DNA from: Lingula anatina
Lineage: Eukaryota > Brachiopoda > Lingulata > Lingulida > Lingulidae
DNA: 20,462 bases
Assembly: GCF_001039355.2 (NCBI RefSeq)
Contig: NW_019775473.1
Coordinates: 113,260 to 133,721, forward strand
Reading direction: 5' to 3'
Both the position numbers and the translations under genes were made by a program. The notes below the pieces were generated by a model. It ran no database searches. It saw only the letters and a list, made by a program, of their open reading frames with translations, and was not told where the DNA came from. The stretch's first letter is position 1. Every line of letters starts with the position of its first letter. Shown here one piece after another: positions 1 to 18,024 of this stretch.

Positions 1-2
1 TT

Positions 3-7
<5 letters not shown>

Positions 8-40
<33 letters not shown>
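8..40. repeat. Poly(A) tract, 33 bp
   Basis: An uninterrupted run of A from 8 to 40. It lies in what would be intron 3 of the minus-strand PPxY gene, so it reads as poly(T) on that gene's sense strand. It may be a simple homopolymer or the tail of a retro-insertion; no element body can be recognised next to it. Confidence 0.9.
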
Positions 41-42
<2 letters not shown>

Positions 43-220
43 AAGTCTCAAATGTTTAATCTCTTAAATCTGAGAAAGATTTTAAACTTGGTGATTCCTG
101 ACTGTGAATTTCAATCAAACGCAGATAAACACACTCATGCAATATGGAATAATTTTTAAATTTACCTAATAGACCTAGTTAAAATTTACCAAAAATATAA
201 TAATCATAATTTGCACTTAC

Positions 221-1468
221 TGCTGTGTATGGTGGTGGGGCACCTCCAACTGCACCTGAAACAATCAATTACTATTTTAGAATTCACGAACTAGTACTTA
301 CAAAACGGCTTATAAAGTTTATGTGTGTCTTAATGAAACTGGAACTGTTAGCTTAACTAGTAAAATGTTTTCTAATAGGCTAGAAAAGCAAGCCTACGTA
401 CATATAACAGATAATGTCCAAATCAAACTGATCTTGCCAGGGCTTGACACTAACTTTTTTCGACACTGGCCCAAGATATCGGTAAATATTGCAAGGATGA
501 TTTGGCACATGATATTTTACTTGCACTTTGGGCCAGTGACCCCATCGATTCAATGGCCCTAGGTTGGTTTTCACTGGCCCAGGGCCAGTGGGCCACATTT
601 AATGTCAAGCCCTGCTTGCTGTCATAATTCAAATATGGTTATATAGTTACAAGGAAACCAACAACAGTCATCGTTAAAAAATTGACACATTCAAGCATTT
701 TCATTCAGGCCAATCTGTTTTTTCATTTCTCTACCTTGTTGTTGGTATGTTGGGTTATAGGAGGGCTGTGTTGGATAACTCTGTGTGGGATAAGCTGGCT
801 GTGTTGGGTAGCCTAAAAACAAAAAACAACAATTAACACTTGATATTTAGTAATAAATAACTCTGTTTGAATCAAAGCAGGGAATTATAGCGCAGTGTAC
901 CACATAATTCCTTGACCAAGGTAAAAGATAAGCTGAAGAACAACAACTTGTACCTTGTATCTCAAAGAAAGCAGGAAGTGCAAAATTTCTCTTTCTTCAA
1001 ATAGGTAATTAAACTCACTTCACACAATGATTGTTTAATTTACATCCATGTAGTGACAGACAACCTGAGAGTGAAGTACATTTATTCACGTATATTAAAT
1101 AAAATTTTCATATCTAGTAACTGAGTGAGAGCTGTTAAATTTAAACCTTCACCAGACCCATATTAATTATTATGATCAAGGAATTTTTTACTGACTAGAA
1201 TGTTTAAATGGCGCTATAAATTCACACTATAAAAACTAGCATGTACGAATATGCTTTGCTTGGAAGTTCTTAGGCATGAAAAACATAAAATCTTCATGAG
1301 ATTAGAAGACAAAACTGTAGGAATTTGGACAAGAAATGAAGAATGTCAAGACCAAAGTTCAATTATGAGTATGGTTGTGAAGTCAATTGTTTCCAACAAG
1401 TGCACTAAAAGTTTACCTTGAGGCGGAGATTTTTTCTCGTTGTCTTTCTTCTTTCCGAAAAGTGGCAT
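221..1468 (-). CDS. Partial gene: N-terminal 55 residues of an unidentified Pro/Tyr/Gln-rich PPxY protein
   Basis: Three exons on the minus strand join in frame: 1468-1417 (start ATG at 1468-1466, 17 codons plus 1 nt), 812-735 (78 nt) and 255-221 (35 nt, ending in phase 0). Splice sites are canonical: donors GTAAAC, GTAGAG and GTAAGT, acceptors TTTTTAG and TGTTTCAG. The protein begins MPLFGKKKDNEKKSPPQ, a basic head. It continues with a low-complexity stretch built on Tyr-Pro-Thr-Gln units (YPTQPA, YPTQS, YPTQPS, YNPTY, QQQ) and reaches GAVGGAPPPYTA. PPPY is the core that WW domains, including those of NEDD4-type ligases, recognise. The start has purine at -3. I do not recognise the family: LITAF-like, scramblase-like and other membrane-associated proteins have comparable proline-rich N termini, but no diagnostic domain is in view. 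The rest lies beyond the left edge. Head-to-head with CUL1; about 1 kb separates the start codons. Confidence 0.72.
438..614. mobile_element. MITE-like DNA transposon remnant with 12-bp TIRs and 5-bp TSD
   Basis: The left end reads CAGGGCTTGACACTAA; the reverse complement of the right end reads CAGGGCTTGACATTAA (12 bp perfect, 15 of 16 overall). Both ends are flanked by the direct repeat CTTGC (433-437 and 615-619), which fits a 5-bp target-site duplication. The 177-bp interior holds several copies of CACTGGCCC or its complement and no coding capacity. A CAGGG terminus is seen in hAT-type elements, but the superfamily cannot be fixed from so short a sequence. It lies inside intron 2 of the minus-strand PPxY gene. 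Confidence 0.75.
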
Positions 1469-1595
1469 CTTCTTTTCACTCTGGCACAGGTGGATATGAC
1501 AAAATAGAGAAAGTGCGTGTACTTATGTACGTTTTGGTTGCGAAATATCTGCACAAGTAAATATCTGGAGTTTGTGAGTCATCAATGTTTGGGTA

Positions 1596-1603
1596 TGACG
1601 TCA
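1596..1603. promoter_or_regulatory. Palindromic CRE (TGACGTCA)
   Basis: A perfect 8-bp cAMP-response element, the binding site of CREB/ATF bZIP proteins. It lies 128 bp upstream of the PPxY gene's ATG and 881 bp upstream of the CUL1 ATG. A full palindromic site at a head-to-head promoter could serve either direction. It is more likely to act on the nearer minus-strand gene. Occupancy is inferred, not shown. Confidence 0.5.
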
Positions 1604-2365
1604 TAGAATGTTGTATTCCCGTTTGTGATCTCGTTCGATAAGAAACGGCGAGAATTCCTTAGTCCATTGATACCGTTGATGTAAAGGGTTATTTTCACTA
1701 AAACTACACTGTACGAAGTATATCTGTACAGGTCAATTTGTTGATTGAGAGTCAAGGTATGTTCATATCAAAGATTATTACAGGTAATCTAAGGTGTTTT
1801 CCGCAAACGTCGTATTTATACTGTAATTGAATACCATGTCTGGGTCCGCCATTTTGTAAATGTTTTCACACCGTTGCAGTGATTCAGCTTTCGAAAAAGG
1901 AAATGAAACAGTTTCTTTTGTTTTTTTTTATTTGAAAAAGATAATATGGTTCATCGCTGCATACAATTACATTGAAGGTAATGTGTGACTATGTGATTAG
2001 CTTGTCTGTGAGCACTCTTTGTAATCTGGATGGGGTGGTTTTTATTTTCTGACAACCAAGTTCTTGTTTTAGAAGATATAGCCTTGAAAACATTGAGAAA
2101 AGTTTATTAAAAACAGGTTGTCTGTACTAAGTGACTTTGGTTTGTTTCATTTTTCATTGTAGATTCATTTTGTAATTGTGTATATGACGTGAAATATCAT
2201 GGTGAACAAGTCATAAATGATATATTTTAATATTATATTCCCTTTTTATATTTAATAGATATTGTGCCATTCTGCCATTTAGGTACTTTATTCCATTGAA
2301 AGAAATATTGACAGTCAGTTGTACACAGATCTGATTTTAACTAATGACTATTTTTGTGTTTTCAG

Positions 2366-2383
2366 ATGAAGTGTGTGCACTGA
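2366..2383 (+). other. Five-codon uORF in the probable CUL1 5' UTR
   Basis: ATGAAGTGTGTGCACTGA (M-K-C-V-H-stop) begins exactly at the first base after the TTTTCAG acceptor at 2365. If the 5' UTR exon starts there, the mRNA carries a minimal uORF 100 nt before the CUL1 start. Its context depends on the last bases of the upstream exon, which are unknown. Confidence 0.4.
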
Positions 2384-2483
2384 CAGCATTACCTAATAAA
2401 GAGTAGATAAGTTTTAGTGATATATCAAAGTGAGCAGAAGTTAAAACAGCTGTTCACTGGTTTTCTTGTGATAAAAAAGAAAA

Positions 2484-11724
<9,241 letters not shown>

Positions 11725-11756
11725 ATCTCCACGACATCTGTGCAATACTGGCCCAA

Positions 11757-11795
11757 GGTAGGGACTAACAGTTCCAGATTGTGGTAGGGACTAAC
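11757..11795 (+). repeat. 13-bp direct repeat GGTAGGGACTAAC (two copies, 26-bp period)
   Basis: Copies at 11757-11769 and 11783-11795 are identical. Each contains a possible donor (GTAGGG) and an ACTAAC string resembling a branch-point core. The first copy overlaps the proposed 3' UTR donor. Confidence 0.8.
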
Positions 11796-13278
11796 GCTTC
11801 TGGATGGTCCCATATTTAATGCCTTGTAAATACCAATTGGGCTCACTCCATGATAAAGTAACTTGAGCAGAATTGCTAGTAATATCATTTTAGTCAAATA
11901 AGTGTAGAGTTGGATCACTGGATGAACTTGGCTTAAGAAGGTGAAGAGTTTTAAATCTTATGTCTAGCATTTATTTTTTTCTGAAATTTTACAGTGCTGT
12001 AGTGAACCCTGATGTTGAAGTGATTTAGTAACGTGCTCCACCCTTATGCTTTAAAACTAAGTATAAATGAATATAATTTTGAAAAGCAAATTGCCTTACC
12101 AAGTTTATCCTGGCATTGAGCTTTAGACAAGAAATATTTTTACCTTTTCTCTTTCTATTTATTAATATTTGAATTTTGGAGTTTTTTTTTTTTTTTCTAC
12201 TGAGCTATTGTAACATATTTAATGTTTAAACTTTAGAGTGTAGTTCTGCCTTACCATACTTAATTTCTTTACGTCTTACTATATTATATTTCATTTGATC
12301 CTGAAACAAGTTTCTTTTCTGTTTTTCAGATGTCTCAGGAACAGAAAATTTAAGACATTCACAATCGAAGCTTAATATGAGGAATTCCTGAGCAACTGCC
12401 CTTTTTATATATTTATTTTAACAATGGTACTGATTTCAATCGTTCAACAGTGCATGCTATAATGGAAGCAAAATGGAAGAAGACGAGAATAAATGCAGGC
12501 ACTGTATTTTGAATTATTTTTTATTTATATTGTTGATCATTTGATCATCGCCAGACACTGAAGGTTTCTTTTACTATGAGATAAGATGCTGCATAAAAGG
12601 AACTCTAAATTGGATAAACATATGAGGGAGATGATACTACAACTGTAGGACACAATTGTTTTGCCAAGCTATAAAGACCACTGTGCCCAACAAAATGAAA
12701 GTCCGGTGAAATGCATATTTTTTTCTGCTGGAAAAATGGGTTTGTGTGTGTGTATATATATGGGAACAGTTGATCTCACTCTGTTACAAACTATTGGATT
12801 TGAAACAGTGCAATGGTTTGGTCATTCAGAAAGACTCTTAGTACCGACTTTTTTTTTTTTTTTTGCGTGGGACATTTGTTTTAAAACAGTTTCATTGCTC
12901 TTTTATTTTATACTAAATATGGAGTGTCTGTTGCTTACTTAACACACATTGTTTAGGTTATTTTCAGATTTATTTTAAACAAATTTCACGAGAAAGCTTG
13001 ACCAGAACTTGGGGCAATCCTTATGTTAAACTTGAGGTGGCCCAGTACAGTTGACCTTGAAAGGAAAAAGAGAAAGACACCTTTGGCATCTTATCTTCAA
13101 TGTTTACACCGATTCACGAACAGTTGCGTCTTGTTGTATTTTATGTAATTAATATATAATATTATTATAATATTATCATTTTGTCATCTATCTCATGACA
13201 CGTGCTGTGGTCGTTTTACGAACACGGGACTATTGCTACCGTGGAGGGGAATTTGGAAGCCGGAATTTCATAGTGTAT

Positions 13279-13284
13279 AATAAA
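13279..13284 (+). terminator. CUL1: Likely CUL1 polyadenylation signal AATAAA
   Basis: A canonical AATAAA followed about 25-35 nt later by the U/GU-rich CTTCTTTGTTTTTAT, the usual arrangement around an animal cleavage site. An upstream AATAAA at 12488-12493, followed by TGTATTTTGAATTATTTTTT, could give a shorter isoform. Confidence 0.6.
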
Positions 13285-13627
13285 CATTACAGTGTATAAA
13301 CTCTGCACTTCTTTGTTTTTATACGGCTTGTTAAAAAGGCAAAATTATCAGAGAACAAAGCATTTTAATACCTTGTTTTTTAGGGTTGGGGGGGAGGTGA
13401 ATGGATTCGATTAAAATGTGTCCGGACATAGCACAAAGCAGTTTGGTCTGCTCAGTAATTATTGCGGGTGCTGTCCTGTCTGCCTACGCGTGTGCGCTGG
13501 TCATAAAAACTGGAATTCCTGGTCATTCGGAGTTGGTTCATTGAAAGCATTCTGTTTACCCAGTGTGATACGTACACGTACAGTGTGATTGTACTGAAGG
13601 CGTGTGACCTTGGCTTCGGTGCCGAGG

Positions 13628-13683
13628 TTTTGAGATTAATGCTCTGTGTATAAGGGTTTGAGATTAGTGCTATATGTATAAAG
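13628..13683. repeat. Two-copy tandem repeat, 28-bp unit
   Basis: Adjacent units beginning TTTGAGATTAATGCT and TTTGAGATTAGTGCT match at 23 of 28 positions. No function is evident. Confidence 0.7.
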
Positions 13684-14070
13684 CATTAGTGAGTATTAGG
13701 AGGAGCGACGTTACTCTTAGATTATTCCCTGAACGGCCTCCCGTAGTGTATACACTGCGATTACCCTATTTGTTTCTACTATAAAATAAACAACTAAGTA
13801 GCCTTGGTTTATAGGGTTTCAGCCGATAATGCGAAGCGCAACATTTTGATTTCAATTAAATTGACCTTATATCAACAAGAAGGAAGCCGGGGAGGGGCAG
13901 AAATCATTGTATCGGCATAAGAAGTCCAGTGTGCTTTGATTTGCTATCTTATTAACAGCAACCTTTGGTGATACGTTTGTTGTGTCGGCTGTCAATAAGT
14001 TTACCCCAAAAAGCTAAGGCCGAGTTTTGGACAAATGTTTAGTTTTTGTATTCATACGGCGGGCATTGCT

Positions 14071-14120
14071 TATCACCAACTCGATTTATCCTAAGTATCA
14101 CCAACTCAGTTCACCCTCAG
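14071..14120. repeat. Two-copy tandem repeat, 25-bp unit
   Basis: Adjacent units both begin TATCACCAACTC and match at 20 of 25 positions. No function is evident. Confidence 0.7.
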
Positions 14121-14948
14121 TAATATTTTTTTTCGTTTTTACCTGCTGCATTGCCAAGCAGGTAGGCCTATATCAGGCGTAGATTTCTTCTTTCTGACTT
14201 TTTGCAAATGAACATCTTCGGCCCGGGTTCTTTTACGGCCCGTTCCTTCTGCTTTTACGTTTTAACCGACGACACAGTTCAACGGTTCTTTAAGTTGCAG
14301 ATTTTGTCTTCTTCTAATTTTTTTCCAGCCGGGGCCAATCCCGGTCTAGGTTCTATTAGGTGTGGACGTCAAGCTCGTTAGCTGGCAAACCACATATGTC
14401 AGTGTAACTATTAGTGTGAGTCGAGACAAACAAAACGACATCAAAGCTTCAAGAGACGCCTGGGAGAAAAATCATAAAACGGAACTGTTATTAGAAAATA
14501 ATAAAAATAAAAATAAAAGCCAGCCTCTGATATAATTATTTTAATTTTTTGGGTTAAAAATACGTAAACGTGTTTGCCCCATGACTGTTAACCCCTTTCA
14601 AGATTTTCTTCATTGCATAATGTGTATTGGCGTGTTTGCCCTGCAAATGTTACTACTTCAAGAGTCCAATAGAGGCGTATCCAATTTTTCAATTTGAACA
14701 AAGCCCTCCCCCCCCCTCCCGAAGCAAATGATTTTTTCTTTTTTTCTTTTTCTGCGTCACTAATTTGAAAAGCTGCATTGACTTAAATGAGATTCGAGTT
14801 TAGTATATACGTTGCCAGCCAATGCTTCCTGTACGACTTTGTGCAATTGGGGCGGATTAATCGAGGGATTACAACATGTTGGGCCACCTCTTCGAATTAA
14901 AGGTCCAATTCCCCTCAAGCTTAATCGCCTTAAGGCTCATTCTCTTTG

Positions 14949-15176
14949 AAACTATCGGTCTACGTAGATCAATCCAACTCCGCGGGGACTCTCGCTGAAT
15001 GCAATCAGTTTAACAGATTAGTTAACACGCCTTCAGCTGGCGCTGAGAAAAATACAGAAAAGCTGGTGATTATACGAGCACTGTGAAAACAAAAGGAGGC
15101 ATGTTCATATGTTAAGCTGGTTGCATTCAGCGAGAGTCCCCGCGGAGTTGGATCGACCTGCGTAAACTTATAGTTT
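14949..15176. mobile_element. Long inverted repeat with 66-bp arms (MITE-like or foldback element)
   Basis: The arms 14949-15014 and 15111-15176 are reverse complements at 58 of 66 positions, with a 33-bp perfect core (14973-15005, starting ATCCAACTCCGCGGGG). Six of the eight mismatches are transitions. Weaker complementarity continues outward through TTAAGG on the left (around 14929) and CCTTAA on the right (around 15191), so the whole element is perhaps 260 bp. The 96-nt centre has no coding potential. The GC-rich core stands out from the AT-rich flanks. No target duplication was identified. Confidence 0.75.
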
Positions 15177-15690
15177 TAATGGGAATGTTTCCTTAAAAAT
15201 GCACCTGGACAAATATCAAGTAACGAAAAACTAATTATAACGCAGACTTAAAAGCATTCCGTACCTATGTTATTGACACCTGTACAAATCTTCCCGGTAT
15301 GCAAAATGATTAAATATGACCCGAAAAACAAGATGAACCCACAACGGTCAAAATGTTATGTTAAACTTTGAAAACAAAACAACATAGCTGAAATTTGCAA
15401 GCAGTTTTAATTATTTCTTAAGATGCCAGAAATTGCGGTAATACTTGACCTTTGATGTGTGCTTTTTTCAAAGAATTTAACACGTGTTTTTCGCTATATA
15501 ACTATTCTTATACACACAGTAAATCGCTCAATGAGCTTAGGAACCTGAAAAACAAGTGACGTGCGGTGACAGTCGTAGTTTGGCATGGAGTAAAGCGATA
15601 GAAAAAAACTCTATGTAAAATATTATGTGTCCACTATCACTAAAGCATTTCCCCCACTTAAAATTAATTAACGTTTTCGATTTTGTTTTT

Positions 15691-15725
15691 AGGTGAAAAT
15701 ATTGTGAAATTAGACATTTTCACCT
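15691..15725. repeat. Perfect 10-bp inverted repeat with 15-nt loop
   Basis: AGGTGAAAAT (15691-15700) and ATTTTCACCT (15716-15725) are exact complements. No U-tract or adjacent gene gives it an obvious role. Confidence 0.6.
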
Positions 15726-17418
15726 GCAAGTACACATTTTGTTTGCAAGCGTGAGCGCCCGCACGTGCGTGTGAAAGAGAAAGAATACAAGTAATATGTG
15801 TAAGATTGAGCACTGTCTTTTTTATTGCAGCTCATAGCATTGTGAAGATGAACTTCTCTTTACATTAAAAAACAATATATAAAATGTTATAATAGTTCTG
15901 CATACAAAAAATCACTAGTTACGTAGAACACAGCTGGTTTCACATTGTGTTTAATGAACGACTGTGTAAAATATCTTATTCTATGATCATTTGATAGTAA
16001 AATGAATAGGCAAATATTATTAACTTGTCGATCATGAGTGGACAGTATACGTTTCCTTTCTTATCTTGAACCAGAATGATTTGAAAAGAGATCTACACAG
16101 GTGACCGTAAACATTCACTGTTTGCGCTTTCTTAGCTTCGATTATATCTCAAAGGTACTGTTTTGAAAGCACTTTTTCTGCTAAAAGGTCACCCAGTGGT
16201 TGTCGCGAGATGTCAAAAAACTTCTTAAGAAAACAAACTCTGCAGAAAACGTAAAAGGGTGACGCCTCAGCGAAACACGGTCATTTGCTTATAAACTATA
16301 CCAGGCATAATTTGTTGTCATTTTCTGTCATGGCATACTACCTCCATTCCTTCTGAACAACTTTGGGAAAATATCAAGTGATGCTTTTAAGTATTTACTT
16401 TAATTTATTAAAAATAAATAACGAAAATTTCTGTTTGTTTAATAAGTGGTTTCTTTTGTGCTAAGCAAAATTTTTTTGTCAAGTTAGTTTATGAGGGTGT
16501 TAGTTTACTGTAGGCCTATATGGCCTTGAGCGTATTGCAAAAGTCTCCTAAGAAACACTACAAGTCAAGAGGTGTTTTGTCTTCGTCGTGAAATCCCCGA
16601 CTTCCGCCTGTCTTAATTTGAAATAAGATAAAGCAGAAATCTGAAGAAGAGAGGTCAAGTGAAAATTTAAGAGCAAAGCACACGATCAGCTGCTTACTGA
16701 GCCAGTGGACTCGAGAGGCTGACACAAAAACATGTAAATTTGGTGAATGCTTAAATTAACTGAAAATTTCACTTTACGATGGCGCGAGACAGAAACTGAG
16801 CGTCATACACAAATCTCAAGGCAGCAAACATATGGAATACGGTGCTCAAAACCCAAAACGGTGCTCAGAATCCGACAGCACAGCTTATTTTACGCCGTGT
16901 GCGTCGGACTGAACGTCACCCAAAACGTAGTGCAGGCGTTTGCTCTCTGGTCCGTGTACGAAAACTATTGCTTTACACTATGGTATGAAAGGTAATGAAA
17001 ACTAAACACATGCAGTGGAACAATTTTACAGATAAATAATGACATGGCGTATGTACAATTGATTTTCATAATTTATGCAGTCTTCTATACAATATCTGAT
17101 AAACTTTAAAGAAGACTCGATTCCTTCATATGGCAAAATATTTCAAAACACTATAAAAATCATGATGATAATATCGTTGTCGAAAAGTCATTAATATATG
17201 TTAATGTGGAGTCAGAAAAGACGCATTTTATGTGCTGTCGAATAAACAGTGTTTCTTTGAGTATTTCTCGTGCTAATTCTTGCAATCTCAACAGCTGCCA
17301 GAATAAAGGAAAGTGTCGTCTGCTAAGAATGCTGAGAAGTCGAGTCCTCCGAGATTTCCAAAGTAACAAGTTTCAATCTGGCAATGCTATGTTGCTGGAA
17401 ATACTGTTTTCAAAGTCC

Positions 17419-17452
17419 TTCAGTCTGACCTTGCATCTTCAGTCTGACCTTG
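17419..17452. repeat. 15-bp direct repeat TTCAGTCTGACCTTG (19-bp period)
   Basis: Identical copies lie at 17419-17433 and 17438-17452. Each contains TGACCT, the complement of the nuclear-receptor half-site AGGTCA. The second reads TGACCTTGA, complementary to the extended half-site TCAAGGTCA used by ERR-type receptors. Function is speculative. Confidence 0.6.
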
Positions 17453-17634
17453 ACACAACCTTTGACCGGCACGTGGCCTCACATTTCACTACACTTTGCA
17501 ATGGTTCGACAAAGGAAGTTCATCTCCCCTACTGATATAAATATGTTTACATTTTTATCTGTCCATTTTTGTAGAAAAATAAAAAACGATTTTTTTCTTG
17601 AAAGTGCATAATATGTCGAAATGAATTCTGCCAG

Positions 17635-17640
17635 TTTATT
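17635..17640 (-). terminator. AATAAA overlapping the sclerostin-like stop codon
   Basis: On the minus strand the end reads GAA TAA A, so the stop codon lies inside a canonical polyadenylation hexamer. I saw no equally clear AATAAA in the next few hundred bases downstream on this strand. It may be the working signal, giving a 3' UTR of only about 10-30 nt, or a coincidence. Confidence 0.35.
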
Positions 17641-18024
17641 CCAAACTTACATCGTCGTCTGCTTCATAATCAACATCATCCGCGTCATCGTTATGTCTTC
17701 TGCTTCGCAGTTTCGATCGATTATGTTCTCTTACATATCTTTTGCACTTGCAACTCTTGACAATTTTTATTTGATAAACTCTTATTTCTCCATTCTCACA
17801 CATGAGTCTGACTCTTCGTCGCCTTTTTTCATCCTCGACGCACCGATATTCCAGTGTCTTTATTCGAGACCATACTTTGACAAATTCTGCATACCACGGA
17901 AGTTGTTGAACGGGGAGGCAATGTCCCGTGCAGATGACTTCCGTGACAGGACGAATGGACGTGCAAAAACCGTCGGAGATGTATTTCTTCGACCGCAACT
18001 CTTTGCAACCGTACTGTAGATCCC
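17636..18024 (-). CDS. SOSTDC1: Sclerostin/SOSTDC1-like secreted cystine-knot protein, terminal coding exon
   Basis: Vertebrate sclerostin and SOSTDC1 (Wise/ectodin) are secreted antagonists of Wnt co-receptors LRP5/6 and of BMPs. The exon starts after acceptor TTCATTTTCAG (AG at 18026-18025) with two bases completing a split codon, and ends with TAA at 17638-17636. It encodes 128 full codons. Close matches to human SOSTDC1 include DLQYGCKELRSKKYISDG, CTSI, TGHCLP and SCKCKRY. With the Asp of DLQ as residue 1, the CTCK cysteines are 6, 20, 31, 35, 61, 75, 91 and 93; all eight sclerostin cysteines are present at nearly the same spacing. A sequon HNRS follows, where sclerostin has its glycosylated HNQS. 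The LPNxI loop motif is missing and the tail is acidic. The signal-peptide exon lies upstream (coordinates above 18024) and was not found. An in-frame ATG at 18058 lies before the acceptor and is probably intronic. Confidence 0.9.

Larger units (their letters stand above)
1469..2483. promoter_or_regulatory. Shared intergenic/5' UTR region between the divergent PPxY gene and CUL1
   Basis: About 1 kb separates the two start codons, so the promoters of both genes probably lie here. Visible elements are a CRE at 1596-1603, a YY1-like CCGCCATTTTG at 1846-1856, two candidate splice donors for a CUL1 5' UTR exon (CAAG|GTATGT after 1756 and GAAG|GTAATG after 1977) and a strong acceptor TGTGTTTTCAG ending at 2365. 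A 5' UTR intron for CUL1 (for example 1757-2365) is therefore likely. No TATA box could be assigned with confidence. Transcription starts cannot be set from sequence alone. Confidence 0.5.
11725..13305 (+). other. CUL1: CUL1 3' UTR, possibly containing an intron (11758-12329)
   Basis: After the TAG at 11722-11724, no conserved coding sequence follows. A plausible donor AAG|GTAGGG lies after 11757 and a strong acceptor CTGTTTTTCAG ends at 12329, so a 572-nt 3' UTR intron is possible. Its donor would be 33 nt from the stop, inside the roughly 50-nt limit that usually exempts a transcript from nonsense-mediated decay. Alternatively the whole stretch is exonic. Candidate cleavage signals are AATAAA at 12488-12493 and, better placed, 13279-13284. 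The sequence is AT-rich with several U tracts. Confidence 0.5.
13306..14948. other. Intergenic stretch without a recognisable gene
   Basis: No conserved protein or RNA gene could be recognised on either strand and open frames are short. It contains two small tandem duplications (13628-13683 and 14071-14120), a TAGGCCTA palindrome (14163-14170) and a C-rich tract near 14707-14719. Confidence 0.6.
15177..17634. other. Stretch without a recognisable gene; may include the 3' UTR of the sclerostin-like gene
   Basis: Open frames here are short and unlike any family I know. The minus-strand sclerostin-like gene ends at 17636, so the part nearest to it may be its 3' UTR. Visible structures are a perfect 10-bp stem (15691-15725), a TAGGCCTA palindrome (16511-16518) and a 15-bp direct repeat (17419-17452). 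Confidence 0.5.

Noticed and set aside
380-632. Short minus-strand frames across the MITE
   Set aside because: They translate the element's inverted repeats; no transposase motif is present.
14830-14920. Possible tRNA-like segment (CTTCGAATTAA resembling a T-loop)
   Set aside because: No matching acceptor stem, anticodon arm or A/B box pair could be built.
16747-16995. Plus-strand 82-codon frame
   Set aside because: No recognisable family, no splice signals of note, and no upstream promoter context.
17206-17535. Plus-strand 109-codon frame with CNLNSCQNKGKC, reminiscent of half an EGF domain
   Set aside because: Only three of six EGF cysteines are in order, the rest is not EGF-like, and there are no flanking splice sites in support. 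Probably chance in 3' flanking DNA.
17621-18019. Plus-strand open frame of 132 codons
   Set aside because: It lies opposite the sclerostin-like exon and is its antisense shadow; the minus-strand reading has the eight-cysteine knot pattern.
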